This document shows, in pieces, positions 56,987-64,000 of a DNA stretch of 64,000 nucleotides. Position 1 is the stretch's first letter. Each line of letters starts with the position of its first letter. This DNA is from Bacillus nakamurai (lineage in GTDB: Bacteria; Bacillota; Bacilli; Bacillales; Bacillaceae). The stretch is taken from assembly GCF_001584325.1 (NCBI RefSeq), contig NZ_LSAZ01000007.1, forward strand, positions 1 through 64,000, written 5' to 3'. Under the pieces are notes generated by a model. That model saw only the letters and a list, made by a program, of their open reading frames with translations, ran no database searches and was not told the DNA's origin. A program made the translations under genes and the position numbers.

Positions 56987-57838
56987 CTATGATAACGTAC
57001 GTCTTGCAGATTTAACAGTATTATGCGCAAGCATCGTGATGGTCATCGGACCTACTCCGCCCGGTACCGGCGTAATGAAGGATGCTTTTTCCTTTGCCTC
57101 TTCAAACGCAACGTCGCCGCAAAGCTTTCCGCTTTCGAGACGGTTGACGCCGACATCAATGACAATAGCTCCTTCTTTGATTTGATCGGCTTTGATGAAA
57201 TTGGCTTTACCGACCGCAACCACAAGAATATCTGCTTTTTTTGTATGCTCGGACATATTTTTTGTACGGGAATGGCAATATGTGACGGTCGCATTTTCGT
57301 TCAGCAGCAGCTGGCCGACCGGTTTACCGACAATATTGCTTCGTCCGACTACAACAACCTCTTTGCCGGAAAGGTCTACGTTTGTTTTTTTCAAAAGCTC
57401 AACGATTCCGTGCGGCGTGCATGGAAGAAACGTATCTTCGCCAAGCAGCATTTTTCCGACGTTGAGAGGGTGGAAGCCGTCAACGTCCTTATCAGGGGAG
57501 ATCCGCTCAATCACCGCTTTTTCCGAAATATGGTCCGGAAGCGGCAGCTGGACGAGAATTCCGTGAAATTCAGGATTTTGATTGTACTGATCAATGATAT
57601 CGAGAAGCTCCGCCTCGGTTAAGCTTGTGTCAAAACGGTCAAGCTTAAAATTCATTCCCATTGTTTCAGCCGCTTTTTTCTTCCCTGTGACATATGAAAC
57701 AGACGCGGGATCGTCCCCGATTAAAATGACTGCTAAGCCCGGCACTACGCCTTGTGCTTTCAGCTCTTCTACTTCTTTTGCCAATTGTTCGCGTTTTTCT
57801 TTTGCCGTTTCTTTTCCGTCGATGATTGTTGCAGTCAT
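56987..57838 (-). CDS. folD: Methylenetetrahydrofolate dehydrogenase/cyclohydrolase
   Basis: This bifunctional enzyme converts 5,10-methylene-THF to 10-formyl-THF in one-carbon metabolism. The 283-residue protein has the catalytic Y-x-x-x-K region [11 protein letters not shown] near residue 52, the motif [12 protein letters not shown], and the nucleotide-binding [23 protein letters not shown] precedes the ATG. It lies 12 bases behind nusB. Confidence 0.96.
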   Translation of the reverse strand: MTATIIDGKETAKEKREQLAKEVEELKAQGVVPGLAVILIGDDPASVSYVTGKKKAAETMGMNFKLDRFDTSLTEAELLDIIDQYNQNPEFHGILVQLPLPDHISEKAVIERISPDKDVDGFHPLNVGKMLLGEDTFLPCTPHGIVELLKKTNVDLSGKEVVVVGRSNIVGKPVGQLLLNENATVTYCHSRTKNMSEHTKKADILVVAVGKANFIKADQIKEGAIVIDVGVNRLESGKLCGDVAFEEAKEKASFITPVPGGVGPMTITMLAHNTVKSARRTLS

Positions 57839-57850
57839 TTTTCTTTCCTC

Positions 57851-58246
57851 CTATGATTGTTCGATATCAGTTTTAATGTTAGAAAGAACCCCGTTTACGA
57901 ATTTTGCAGCTTTATCGTCGCCAAACCGTTTTGCCAGCTCGATTGCTTCGTTTAATGACACATTTGCCGGAATGTCGTCCGCATACACCATTTCATATAC
58001 CGCCAATCGCAAGATCGCGCGGTCCACGTTTGCTATCCGATCAAGTTTCCAATTCACAAGATGGCCGGAAATCATTTCATCGAGCTGAATTTGATGCTCA
58101 ATCACTCCGTACACCAGCTGTTCAAAAAAGGAATCGGTTTTTTCCTCATCAAGCGCATGCCTAATGGCCTCGTTCGGTGCAATATCGCTGACATCAATCT
58201 GAAAAAGTGCCTGCAAAGCTTTTTCTCTAGCTGTTCTTCTTTTCAT
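57851..58246 (-). CDS. nusB: Transcription antitermination factor NusB
   Basis: This 131-residue all-helical protein binds boxA RNA with NusE/S10 for rRNA antitermination. ARGKALQALFQIDVSD-type N-terminus (here TAREKALQALFQIDVSD) and NEAIELAKRFGDDKAAKFV near the C-terminus are characteristic. It is separated from yqhY by a long gap with a hairpin and a terminator. Confidence 0.95.
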   Translation of the reverse strand: MKRRTAREKALQALFQIDVSDIAPNEAIRHALDEEKTDSFFEQLVYGVIEHQIQLDEMISGHLVNWKLDRIANVDRAILRLAVYEMVYADDIPANVSLNEAIELAKRFGDDKAAKFVNGVLSNIKTDIEQS

Positions 58247-58463
58247 TTTCTTTCTCCTTCAGATCTGCTTTATCCGCTTGTCGTTAAGCCTAAAGAGATC
58301 ATAACATATTTTTTTCTCAATCGCATGTCGAAATTTAGGTTTTTTCACCCTAATACCGAATAATTTTATCGACCCTTTGAATATCGTTCGGATTTCACAG
58401 CATGAAGAAACTCGGCTGCCGTTATGTAAGCCGGCTTTCTTCATGCCTGAAATGAAGGGTAAC
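58247..58463. other. Gap between yqhY and nusB, holding a large hairpin
   Basis: No gene was seen. GCATGAAGAAA at 58400-58410 and TTTCTTCATGC at 58436-58446 form a perfect 11-bp stem, extended inside by CGGCT and AGCCG. It could be an RNA element in the nusB leader. No T run follows directly. Confidence 0.6.
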
Positions 58464-58506
58464 GTATAAAAAACCAAAGGGCTGCCCATCCCCTTGGTTT
58501 TTATAC
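58464..58506. terminator. Terminator after yqhY
   Basis: GTATAAAAAACCAA and TTGGTTTTTATAC flank a GGG/CCC-closed loop, a long stem with T and A runs on both sides. It lies just after the yqhY stop. Confidence 0.85.
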
Positions 58507-58511
58507 GCTCA

Positions 58512-58919
58512 TTACATTTCTTCGTCGATTTCGACTTCTTGGGCCTTCGTGTCAAATTGAATGCCGACGATATGAATATTAATTTCATTAATGGTCAGAG
58601 ACGTCATGTTTAATAAAGTTTGGCGAATATTCTCCTGAACGCTTGCCGCCACTTTCGGAATTGAGACCCCGAATTGAACAACGCAGTAGACGTCAATGGT
58701 GATCCCGTCATCGGCTAAATCGACCTTTACGCCTTTGCCGTGATTGATTTTGCCGAAGCGCTCTACAACGCCGGTGGCAAAATTGCCGCGCATTTCAGCG
58801 ACGCCTTCTACCTCGGAAGCGGCGATGCCGGCAATGACTTCAATGACCTCAGGAGCAATTTCAACCTTGCCTAAATGAGCTTCATCTTGATCCATTTTAA
58901 GCAAACCGTTGTCTTTCAT
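58512..58919 (-). CDS. yqhY: Asp23/Gls24-family protein YqhY
   Basis: This 135-residue Asp23-family protein has VEIAPEVIEVIAGIAASEVE near the start, then IDVYCVVQFGVSIPKV and the conserved INEINIHIVGIQFD. It ends in an acidic tail. In B. subtilis it is encoded with accBC, and its loss selects for mutations that lower acetyl-CoA carboxylase activity, so a role in control of fatty-acid synthesis is inferred. It lies about 20 bases after accC. Confidence 0.92.
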   Translation of the reverse strand: MKDNGLLKMDQDEAHLGKVEIAPEVIEVIAGIAASEVEGVAEMRGNFATGVVERFGKINHGKGVKVDLADDGITIDVYCVVQFGVSIPKVAASVQENIRQTLLNMTSLTINEINIHIVGIQFDTKAQEVEIDEEM

Positions 58920-58939
58920 TCAATTCACCTCCACAAAAA

Positions 58940-60292
58940 TTATGAGCCCATTACATCATATGTTTCTAAAAACTTTGTATTAAACTCTCCGCTGACAAAT
59001 GTTTCGTGTTCAAGCAGTTTCAGATGGAACGGAATGGTTGTTTCGATGCCTTCGATGACAAATTCGCTTAACGCGCGCTTCATTCGTGCGATCGCTTCAT
59101 CTCTCGTTTTTCCGTATGTGATGACTTTGGCAATCATGCTGTCGTAATACGGCGGGATGGAATAGCCCGGATATGCGGCTGAATCGACACGGACGCCGAG
59201 TCCGCCCGGCGGCAGGTACATTTTAATTTCACCCGGTGAAGGCATGAAGTTTTTCGCAGGATTTTCAGCGTTGATGCGGCATTCAATCGCCCAGCCGTTA
59301 AATTCAACGTCTTCCTGTCTAAGTGTCAGCTCCAGTCCGGATGCCACCCTGATCTGTTCTTTAATCAGATCCGTTCCCGTCACCATTTCTGTGACAGGGT
59401 GCTCAACTTGAATACGCGTGTTCATCTCCATAAAGTAGTAGCGCTGTTCTCTATAGTCATAAATGAACTCAACTGTGCCCGCTCCGGTATAACCGACGGC
59501 TTGCGCTGCTTTTACCGCAGCTTCCCCCATCTGCTCCCTGATTTCAGAATCAAGCGCCGGTGACGGTGTTTCTTCCAGCAGTTTTTGCAGGCGTCTCTGA
59601 ATGGAGCAATCACGTTCCCCGAGATGGATCGTGTTTCCGTAATTGTCCGCGAGCACCTGAATTTCAACGTGGCGGAAATCTTCTATATATTTCTCGATGT
59701 ACACACCCGGATTTCCGAATGCCGTAGCGGCTTCCTGCTGGGTAATTTTAATGCCTTTGATCAATTCTTCTTCTGTACGCGCAACCCGGATGCCTTTTCC
59801 GCCTCCGCCCGCAGTAGCTTTTATAATGACAGGATACCCAATTTCACGTGAAAGCGAAACCGCTTCTTCGGTATTTTTAATAATTCCTTTTGAACCGGGC
59901 ACGATCGGCACACCGGCAAGCTGCATCGTATCGCGTGCAATATCTTTTGTCCCCATTTTAGAAATGGCGTCCGCCGTAGGACCGACAAACGTCAAGTTTA
60001 CTTCAGCGCATAACTCGGCAAAGTCGGCGTTTTCAGCTAAAAAGCCGTATCCCGGATGGATCGCATCGGTGCCGGTCAGTTTTGCGACGCTGACGATGTT
60101 TGTCACATTTAAATAGCTGTCTTTTGATGCTTTCGGCCCGATACAAAAAGCCTCATCGGCCATTTGGACATGAAGGGCGTCTTTATCGGCTTCAGAATAA
60201 ACGGCGACAGTTTCAATCCCCAGCTCTTTACAAGCCCGGATGATTCTGACGGCAATTTCTCCTCGGTTGGCGATCAATAGCTTTTTTATCAT
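58940..60292 (-). CDS. accC: Acetyl-CoA carboxylase, biotin carboxylase subunit
   Basis: This 450-residue ATP-grasp enzyme carboxylates biotin on AccB in fatty-acid synthesis. The N-terminus is [20 protein letters not shown], the glycine-rich ATP loop is [14 protein letters not shown] near residue 160, and the catalytic region is [14 protein letters not shown] near 290. GGAG precedes the ATG. It is 14 bases behind accB. Confidence 0.97.
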   Translation of the reverse strand: MIKKLLIANRGEIAVRIIRACKELGIETVAVYSEADKDALHVQMADEAFCIGPKASKDSYLNVTNIVSVAKLTGTDAIHPGYGFLAENADFAELCAEVNLTFVGPTADAISKMGTKDIARDTMQLAGVPIVPGSKGIIKNTEEAVSLSREIGYPVIIKATAGGGGKGIRVARTEEELIKGIKITQQEAATAFGNPGVYIEKYIEDFRHVEIQVLADNYGNTIHLGERDCSIQRRLQKLLEETPSPALDSEIREQMGEAAVKAAQAVGYTGAGTVEFIYDYREQRYYFMEMNTRIQVEHPVTEMVTGTDLIKEQIRVASGLELTLRQEDVEFNGWAIECRINAENPAKNFMPSPGEIKMYLPPGGLGVRVDSAAYPGYSIPPYYDSMIAKVITYGKTRDEAIARMKRALSEFVIEGIETTIPFHLKLLEHETFVSGEFNTKFLETYDVMGS

Positions 60293-60306
60293 AATGGCAG
60301 GTCTCC

Positions 60307-60789
60307 TTACTCAGCTTTTACAAGAAATAGAGGTTGTCCGTATTCGACCAGCTGGCCGTTTTCAACTAACACTTCAACGATTTCTCCTTTAACTTCCGCT
60401 TCGATCTCGTTAAAGAGTTTCATTGCTTCGACGATACAAACCACTGTATTTTCGCTCACTTTTGAACCTTGCTTCACGTAAGGGCCGGCTTCCGGTGATG
60501 AAGAAGCGTAAAACGTTCCTACCATCGGTGACGTGATTTTGTGAAGGTTCTCATCTTGTTTCGGCGCTTCTTGCGCAGGAGCAGCTTCCCGCACTTCCGG
60601 TTTTGCAGCCTGCGGAGCAGGAGCAGGAGCAGCGGCAGGAAGAGCCTGGGCTTGTCCTGTTACATGCACAGCCGGCGCTTCATTTTTTTTCAGTTTTAAG
60701 CTTACGCCTTCATTTTCATAAATAAATTCATCAATGGATGATTCATCAATACGTTTTATCAGTTCATGAATTTCGTTAATATTTAACAT
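60307..60789 (-). CDS. accB: Biotin carboxyl carrier protein of acetyl-CoA carboxylase
   Basis: This 160-residue carrier holds the biotin. An N-terminal region is followed by an Ala/Pro linker rich in [15 protein letters not shown] sequence, then the biotinyl domain with the modified lysine in [15 protein letters not shown] before the ATG at 60789 sets the start; a GTG at 60798 is within that site. It starts the accB-accC-yqhY unit. Confidence 0.97.
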   Translation of the reverse strand: MLNINEIHELIKRIDESSIDEFIYENEGVSLKLKKNEAPAVHVTGQAQALPAAAPAPAPQAAKPEVREAAPAQEAPKQDENLHKITSPMVGTFYASSSPEAGPYVKQGSKVSENTVVCIVEAMKLFNEIEAEVKGEIVEVLVENGQLVEYGQPLFLVKAE

Positions 60790-60854
60790 CAGTTCCACTC
60801 CTATGTATAAAAATAGAAATTTATAGGTTGCTACTAAAAGTACATACTATGTTT

Positions 60855-60883
60855 ATCTTACAGGAGCGGTTGTGTAAATTCAA
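60855..60883 (-). promoter_or_regulatory. Predicted SigA promoter of accBC
   Basis: On the minus strand TTGAAT (60883-60878) and TAAGAT (60860-60855) are separated by 17 bp, about 65 bases before accB. Confidence 0.65.
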
Positions 60884-60905
60884 CTGTGATCTAAAATGAC
60901 ACCAG

Positions 60906-60935
60906 AAAAGCCCGCAGTGTATGCGGGCGTTTTTT
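60906..60935 (-). terminator. Terminator after spoIIIAH
   Basis: GCCCGCA and TGCGGGC form a perfect 7-bp stem, with TTTT after it on the minus strand, just after the spoIIIAH stop. Confidence 0.85.
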
Positions 60936-60941
60936 GACTCT

Positions 60942-61613
60942 TTATTTGGACGGTTCAAACGTGACCGCGACATCCTTCATCGTCTTGATTTCTTTCGAGA
61001 CGAGGTCAATGATGGCGGAGGCTTTTGCGTTTGAGTGTTTGTCTGACTTCACCGTAATGTTGATTTTGTCTCCTTCGGCGTTAACGAGTGCATCTTTGTA
61101 GCCCTGTGTTTTAATTAAGGTTTCGAGCTGCTTTTCCGTTCCTTCGGCGTCACTGAGAGCCGTCATTTTATCGTAGGCTTCGCTTTTTTCCTTTGCCGTT
61201 GCATCATCGCTTGATACGATGCTGTTTAATTGTTCTCTTTCTTTGCTCCGGGCATCTTCCAGTTCCATGCGGTATGCCGTAAATAAGTTGTCATCAGCTG
61301 TTTGTGTGACGACAGTGCCGTCTTTTTCTGAGGCGTCGGCTGATGTTTCTTTATCCTCTTTTGTGCCTTTCGAGTCTTTTGAGTCTTTCAAGTCTTTCGT
61401 TCCTTTTGTTCCGTCTTCTTTTTCCATTCCAGGCTCGCTTTTTTCCTTCGTTTCTTCCTTAGCCGGCGTTTTTTCAGTCGCGATTTCTCCGCTGCTTTTT
61501 TCACTTTTCATTTGCACGGCATTTTTGCTTTCCGGCGACATAATATAGTAAACACTTAATACCACGACGAGACTGAGCATTGTTAAAAGCCAAACCGTTT
61601 GTTTTTTCAGCAT
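60942..61613 (-). CDS. spoIIIAH: Stage III sporulation protein AH
   Basis: This mother-cell membrane protein forms the channel with forespore SpoIIQ. One N-terminal membrane helix (about residues 7-25) is followed by a charged linker with several KDSKD-type repeats near residues 70-95. The globular C-terminal YscJ/FliF-like domain has NSIVSSDDATAKEKSEAYDK and INITVKSDKHSNAKASAI. The product has 223 residues and is the last gene of the spoIIIA operon. Confidence 0.95.
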   Translation of the reverse strand: MLKKQTVWLLTMLSLVVVLSVYYIMSPESKNAVQMKSEKSSGEIATEKTPAKEETKEKSEPGMEKEDGTKGTKDLKDSKDSKGTKEDKETSADASEKDGTVVTQTADDNLFTAYRMELEDARSKEREQLNSIVSSDDATAKEKSEAYDKMTALSDAEGTEKQLETLIKTQGYKDALVNAEGDKINITVKSDKHSNAKASAIIDLVSKEIKTMKDVAVTFEPSK

Positions 61614-61616
61614 AAT

Positions 61617-62306
61617 TTATGAATCCTCCTTGATTTTTTTAGGGGCAACCGCTACACGGTAGCTGGGAACGTCCAGCACCCTTGTGACGGCATCAATGAT
61701 GGTTTTTTTTATTTGAACGTTGTCCACTCCTTGAGCGACAACGAGTACACCGCGGATGTCAGGCTTTTTCGTTTGGACGGCGACCGGGGTTTCCTGATCC
61801 CCGTTTCGTATCATGACGATTTCTTCTTCAGAGGTTTGGTCAGTAACGCTTCTTTTGCCGCCTTGTTTATCTGTTTCCTCAGTTGTGGTGTTTTTTTTCG
61901 TTTTGTTTTTCTCAAACACTTTTAAAGACGTTGCATCTACATTTACGACAATCGAGACGTCCTCAACGCCGATGATCGTCTCAAGGATTTCTTTCAGCTG
62001 GTTTTCGTATTCCCTCTCGTAATCATCGATCGTGTTTTTGGCGCTGCTATCTTTTGAAGCCTTAAAGACGGGAGCCGTTTTTTGGCTGCTTTTCCCCGTT
62101 TGGCTCGTTATTGCGGTTTGGACCGCTTGGTTCTTCCCGGTTTTCTCCGGTGAAGACAGCAGCTGGCTGACAAGCATGAAGGATACCCCCAGCACGAACA
62201 CGAACAGAAAGTAGTGGTATTTTGTCAGTTTAGGTTTTTCTCCGTCTTTCGCCTGTCCGAACATCAGCTGTTTTTTCAGCATGTTCCATAATCCGTTTTT
62301 ATTCAT
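61617..62306 (-). CDS. spoIIIAG: Stage III sporulation protein AG
   Basis: This 229-residue protein forms a large ring in the mother-cell to forespore channel. A membrane helix lies at about residues 28-48 and a ring-building domain follows, containing LETIIGVEDVSIVVNVDAT and VVAQGVDNVQIKKTI. An insertion rich in KTKKNTTTEETDKQ is typical. The ATG at 62306 follows GGGGAG and overlaps spoIIIAF by eight bases. A frame to 62375 was rejected. Confidence 0.94.
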   Translation of the reverse strand: MNKNGLWNMLKKQLMFGQAKDGEKPKLTKYHYFLFVFVLGVSFMLVSQLLSSPEKTGKNQAVQTAITSQTGKSSQKTAPVFKASKDSSAKNTIDDYEREYENQLKEILETIIGVEDVSIVVNVDATSLKVFEKNKTKKNTTTEETDKQGGKRSVTDQTSEEEIVMIRNGDQETPVAVQTKKPDIRGVLVVAQGVDNVQIKKTIIDAVTRVLDVPSYRVAVAPKKIKEDS

Positions 62307-62919
62307 GGCCGTTTTTCTCCCCGCCTTCCATATAAACCGTAATCTTCTCACTGCCGATTTCCCATATATCCGCAAGTTTCTTTTTAATATCGCCGGCTTT
62401 CTTTTTTTCAGCGGCGTCGCTTGGTTCGTATTTGCGGTCTGTGCGGATGTCGATCGGTGCGACGGTTTGCACGGTTTTTTCAGAAGATGGGGCCATATAC
62501 ACGCTGATCGTTTTTACATCTTCTTCTGAACGAACCTGTTCTCCCGCTGTAAGGCGGATGTCGTCTACTTTGTATTCGTCATGACTGAACATCTCCTCCG
62601 CTTTCTTTTTTAGTTGGACAGCCATTTCTTCTAAAACATATGCGCGACTTGATGCTTGTATTTCTTTTTTTTCTGAATTGATTTGATTTTTTATGTCAGC
62701 CGATTGAGATTGCTCTTGTTTTGTCAAATAATCAAAGATGACTTCCGGGTCTGTTTTGAAAAGTGTAAAGATCGGATTGAGCATGACGACGATTAACAGC
62801 AGGCTGACAACCATTTTCGCGTATTTTTGCATACTGGAGCTGGGCAGAAGCATGTCGATGACGATTGCAAAGAAGATAAATAAAATGATGCTTGTCAGCC
62901 ATTCTGTTAAAAAGCTCAT
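62299..62919 (-). CDS. spoIIIAF: Stage III sporulation protein AF
   Basis: This 206-residue protein has two N-terminal membrane helices (about residues 5-25 and 33-55, ending LLLIVVMLNPIFTLF) and a C-terminal ring-building domain with VDDIRLTAGEQV and SEKITVYMEG. The ATG at 62919 has AAAGGGGG ten bases upstream; a TTG at 62925 is an alternative. It overlaps spoIIIAG. Confidence 0.93.
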   Translation of the reverse strand: MSFLTEWLTSIILFIFFAIVIDMLLPSSSMQKYAKMVVSLLLIVVMLNPIFTLFKTDPEVIFDYLTKQEQSQSADIKNQINSEKKEIQASSRAYVLEEMAVQLKKKAEEMFSHDEYKVDDIRLTAGEQVRSEEDVKTISVYMAPSSEKTVQTVAPIDIRTDRKYEPSDAAEKKKAGDIKKKLADIWEIGSEKITVYMEGGEKNGHE

Positions 62920-62935
62920 ATACAAAAGGCCCCCT

Positions 62936-64000
62936 TTATTTCATCATCATGGTGAGGTTGCCGGCTGTGATAATGACGGTGATGCTGAGGAAAAACATGA
63001 GAGAGACGATAGCGAGCGCCGCAAATATATACAGCACGCTCCTGCTGATCACGCCGAGACAGGTGATGACGGGTCCGCCTCCAAGCGGCTGAAGAATAGC
63101 GGCTGCAAGCTTATATATAAAGGCGAGAGAAAGCACTTTAATCGCCGGGAAAGCGGAAATGCAGATCAAAATCCCGACTCCCAGCAATCCCACCGTATTT
63201 TTTAATAAAAGAGAAGCGCTGATCACTGTATCCGTCGCATCCGTAAACATCCGCCCGAGCACGGGGATAAAATTTCCCGTAATAAATTTGGCCGTTCTGA
63301 GCGTAATCCCGTCCGTGACGGCAGCCGATGCGCCCTGAACGGAGATGACCCCGAGAAAGACGGTGAGAAAAACCGCGAGCGCCCCGATCGCGATATTCTT
63401 CAGCAAATTGGCAAGCTGCGTCACCTTATATTGATCTGTCATCGTGCTGACGATGCTTAAAATGGCTGATAGGAAGATAAGCGGCATGACGATATTTTGA
63501 ATAAGAAGGCCGCTCGTATTCATCAGAAATAAAATAACGGGGTGAAAAAAGGCGGCAGAGACGGCTCCCCCGGAAGACGCCATCAGAGCCAGCAGCATCG
63601 GGATGAGCGCGAGAATGAAACTCGTCATTGTCTGTATTGCCTCACTGGCATAATTGACGGCCACATGAAAGCTGTTTAAAGCGAGAATGATAAGCACCAT
63701 ATAGACAATCGCATATGCGACCTTACTCACGGTGCTTTGCTGAAACGCATTTTGCAGAAGCTGAAGAATGACACAAAAAATGGTGAGAAGAATCAAGGTT
63801 CCGAGAAGCTTGCCGTTTGCGAGCACCTCATGAAACAGATAGGAAAACAAAGCCTTCAGCCATTCCTGCGGTGAAAATTTCTTTTCGCCGTTGATAAAGT
63901 CAATGATGCTTCCTTTTTGGCTTTCAGGCAGAAGGCCGCCGTATTCAGTCATGATGTCATCCCAAAACTTTCCGATGCCTTCTGTTTTCAGCGCTTCGGC
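62936..64000 (-). CDS. spoIIIAE: Stage III sporulation protein AE, 5' end cut by window edge
   Basis: This is a polytopic membrane protein of the SpoIIIA-SpoIIQ secretion-like complex. About 354 C-terminal codons are visible; the frame continues through the right edge (EALKTEGIGKFWDDIMTEYGG), so the ATG at 63952 is internal. At least seven hydrophobic segments are present, including LILLTIFCVILQLLQNAF and PVILFLMNTSGLLIQN. The family has about 400 residues, with a signal peptide that lies outside the window. Confidence 0.95.
   Translation of the reverse strand, partial: AEALKTEGIGKFWDDIMTEYGGLLPESQKGSIIDFINGEKKFSPQEWLKALFSYLFHEVLANGKLLGTLILLTIFCVILQLLQNAFQQSTVSKVAYAIVYMVLIILALNSFHVAVNYASEAIQTMTSFILALIPMLLALMASSGGAVSAAFFHPVILFLMNTSGLLIQNIVMPLIFLSAILSIVSTMTDQYKVTQLANLLKNIAIGALAVFLTVFLGVISVQGASAAVTDGITLRTAKFITGNFIPVLGRMFTDATDTVISASLLLKNTVGLLGVGILICISAFPAIKVLSLAFIYKLAAAILQPLGGGPVITCLGVISRSVLYIFAALAIVSLMFFLSITVIITAGNLTMMMK

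Overview
The window is a chromosomal segment of a Bacillus subtilis-group bacterium, most likely Bacillus amyloliquefaciens or B. velezensis. The protein sequences and the gene order follow the dsdA-to-spoIIIA part of the B. subtilis 168 chromosome very closely, with close but not identical proteins. No rRNA, tRNA, CRISPR array, prophage or insertion sequence was seen. The content is conserved core chromosome with a few strain-variable junctions.

Layout. 1-2.6 kb: dsdA (cut by the left edge), yqjQ and yqjP on the minus strand. 2.7-3.8 kb: proI behind a proline-type T-box. 3.9-4.7 kb: a variable junction with a broken LysR gene and a small membrane protein where B. subtilis 168 has yqjN. 4.9-12.5 kb: namA, yqjL, rpmG, rnz, zwf, gndA and a Y-family polymerase, covering flavin reductase, tRNA processing, the oxidative pentose-phosphate steps and lesion bypass. 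12.6-13.7 kb: mifM-yidC2, a translation-arrest sensor controlling a second membrane insertase. 13.8-14.0 kb: a nitroreductase relic. 14.1-19.0 kb: yqjE, yqjD and mce on the minus strand, the tiny plus-strand prli42, then yqjB and yqjA. 19.0-21.3 kb: the artPQR amino-acid ABC transporter. 21.5-23.0 kb: brxB and bmrU, without the neighbouring bmr and bmrR. 23.0-33.1 kb: the sigma-54-type branched-chain keto-acid operon ptb-bcd-buk-lpdV-bkdAA-bkdAB-bkdB with its activator bkdR upstream.

33.2-40.3 kb: yqzF and the mother-cell mmgABCDEF operon (fatty-acid and methylcitrate metabolism), with a SigE-like promoter and a cre site. 40.3-42.1 kb: yqiK, a frameshifted amidase gene yqiI and lipoprotein gene yqiH. 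42.2-44.3 kb: a strain-specific insertion holding a YtaF-like membrane protein, an HTH-DUF1232 protein and three very small ORFs. 44.3-46.2 kb: yqiG and a tandem pair of GerPA/GerPF-like spore proteins. 46.5-51.4 kb: spo0A, spoIVB, recN and ahrC. 51.5-60.8 kb: yqxC, dxs, ispA, xseB, xseA, folD, nusB, yqhY, accC and accB. 60.9-64 kb: spoIIIAH, AG, AF and part of AE.

Themes. Sporulation genes (spo0A, spoIVB, the spoIIIA genes, the mmg operon, the gerP-like pair) alternate with housekeeping genes. The most informative regulatory structures are the mifM stem that hides the yidC2 ribosome-binding site, a terminator that overlaps the yqjB start codon, the proI T-box, the sigma-54 promoter of the bkd operon, and competing hairpin arms after spo0A. 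Start codons were adjusted where the ribosome-binding site and remembered family lengths favour an internal start; many are GTG or TTG. Comparisons with B. subtilis 168 are from memory, not from a search.
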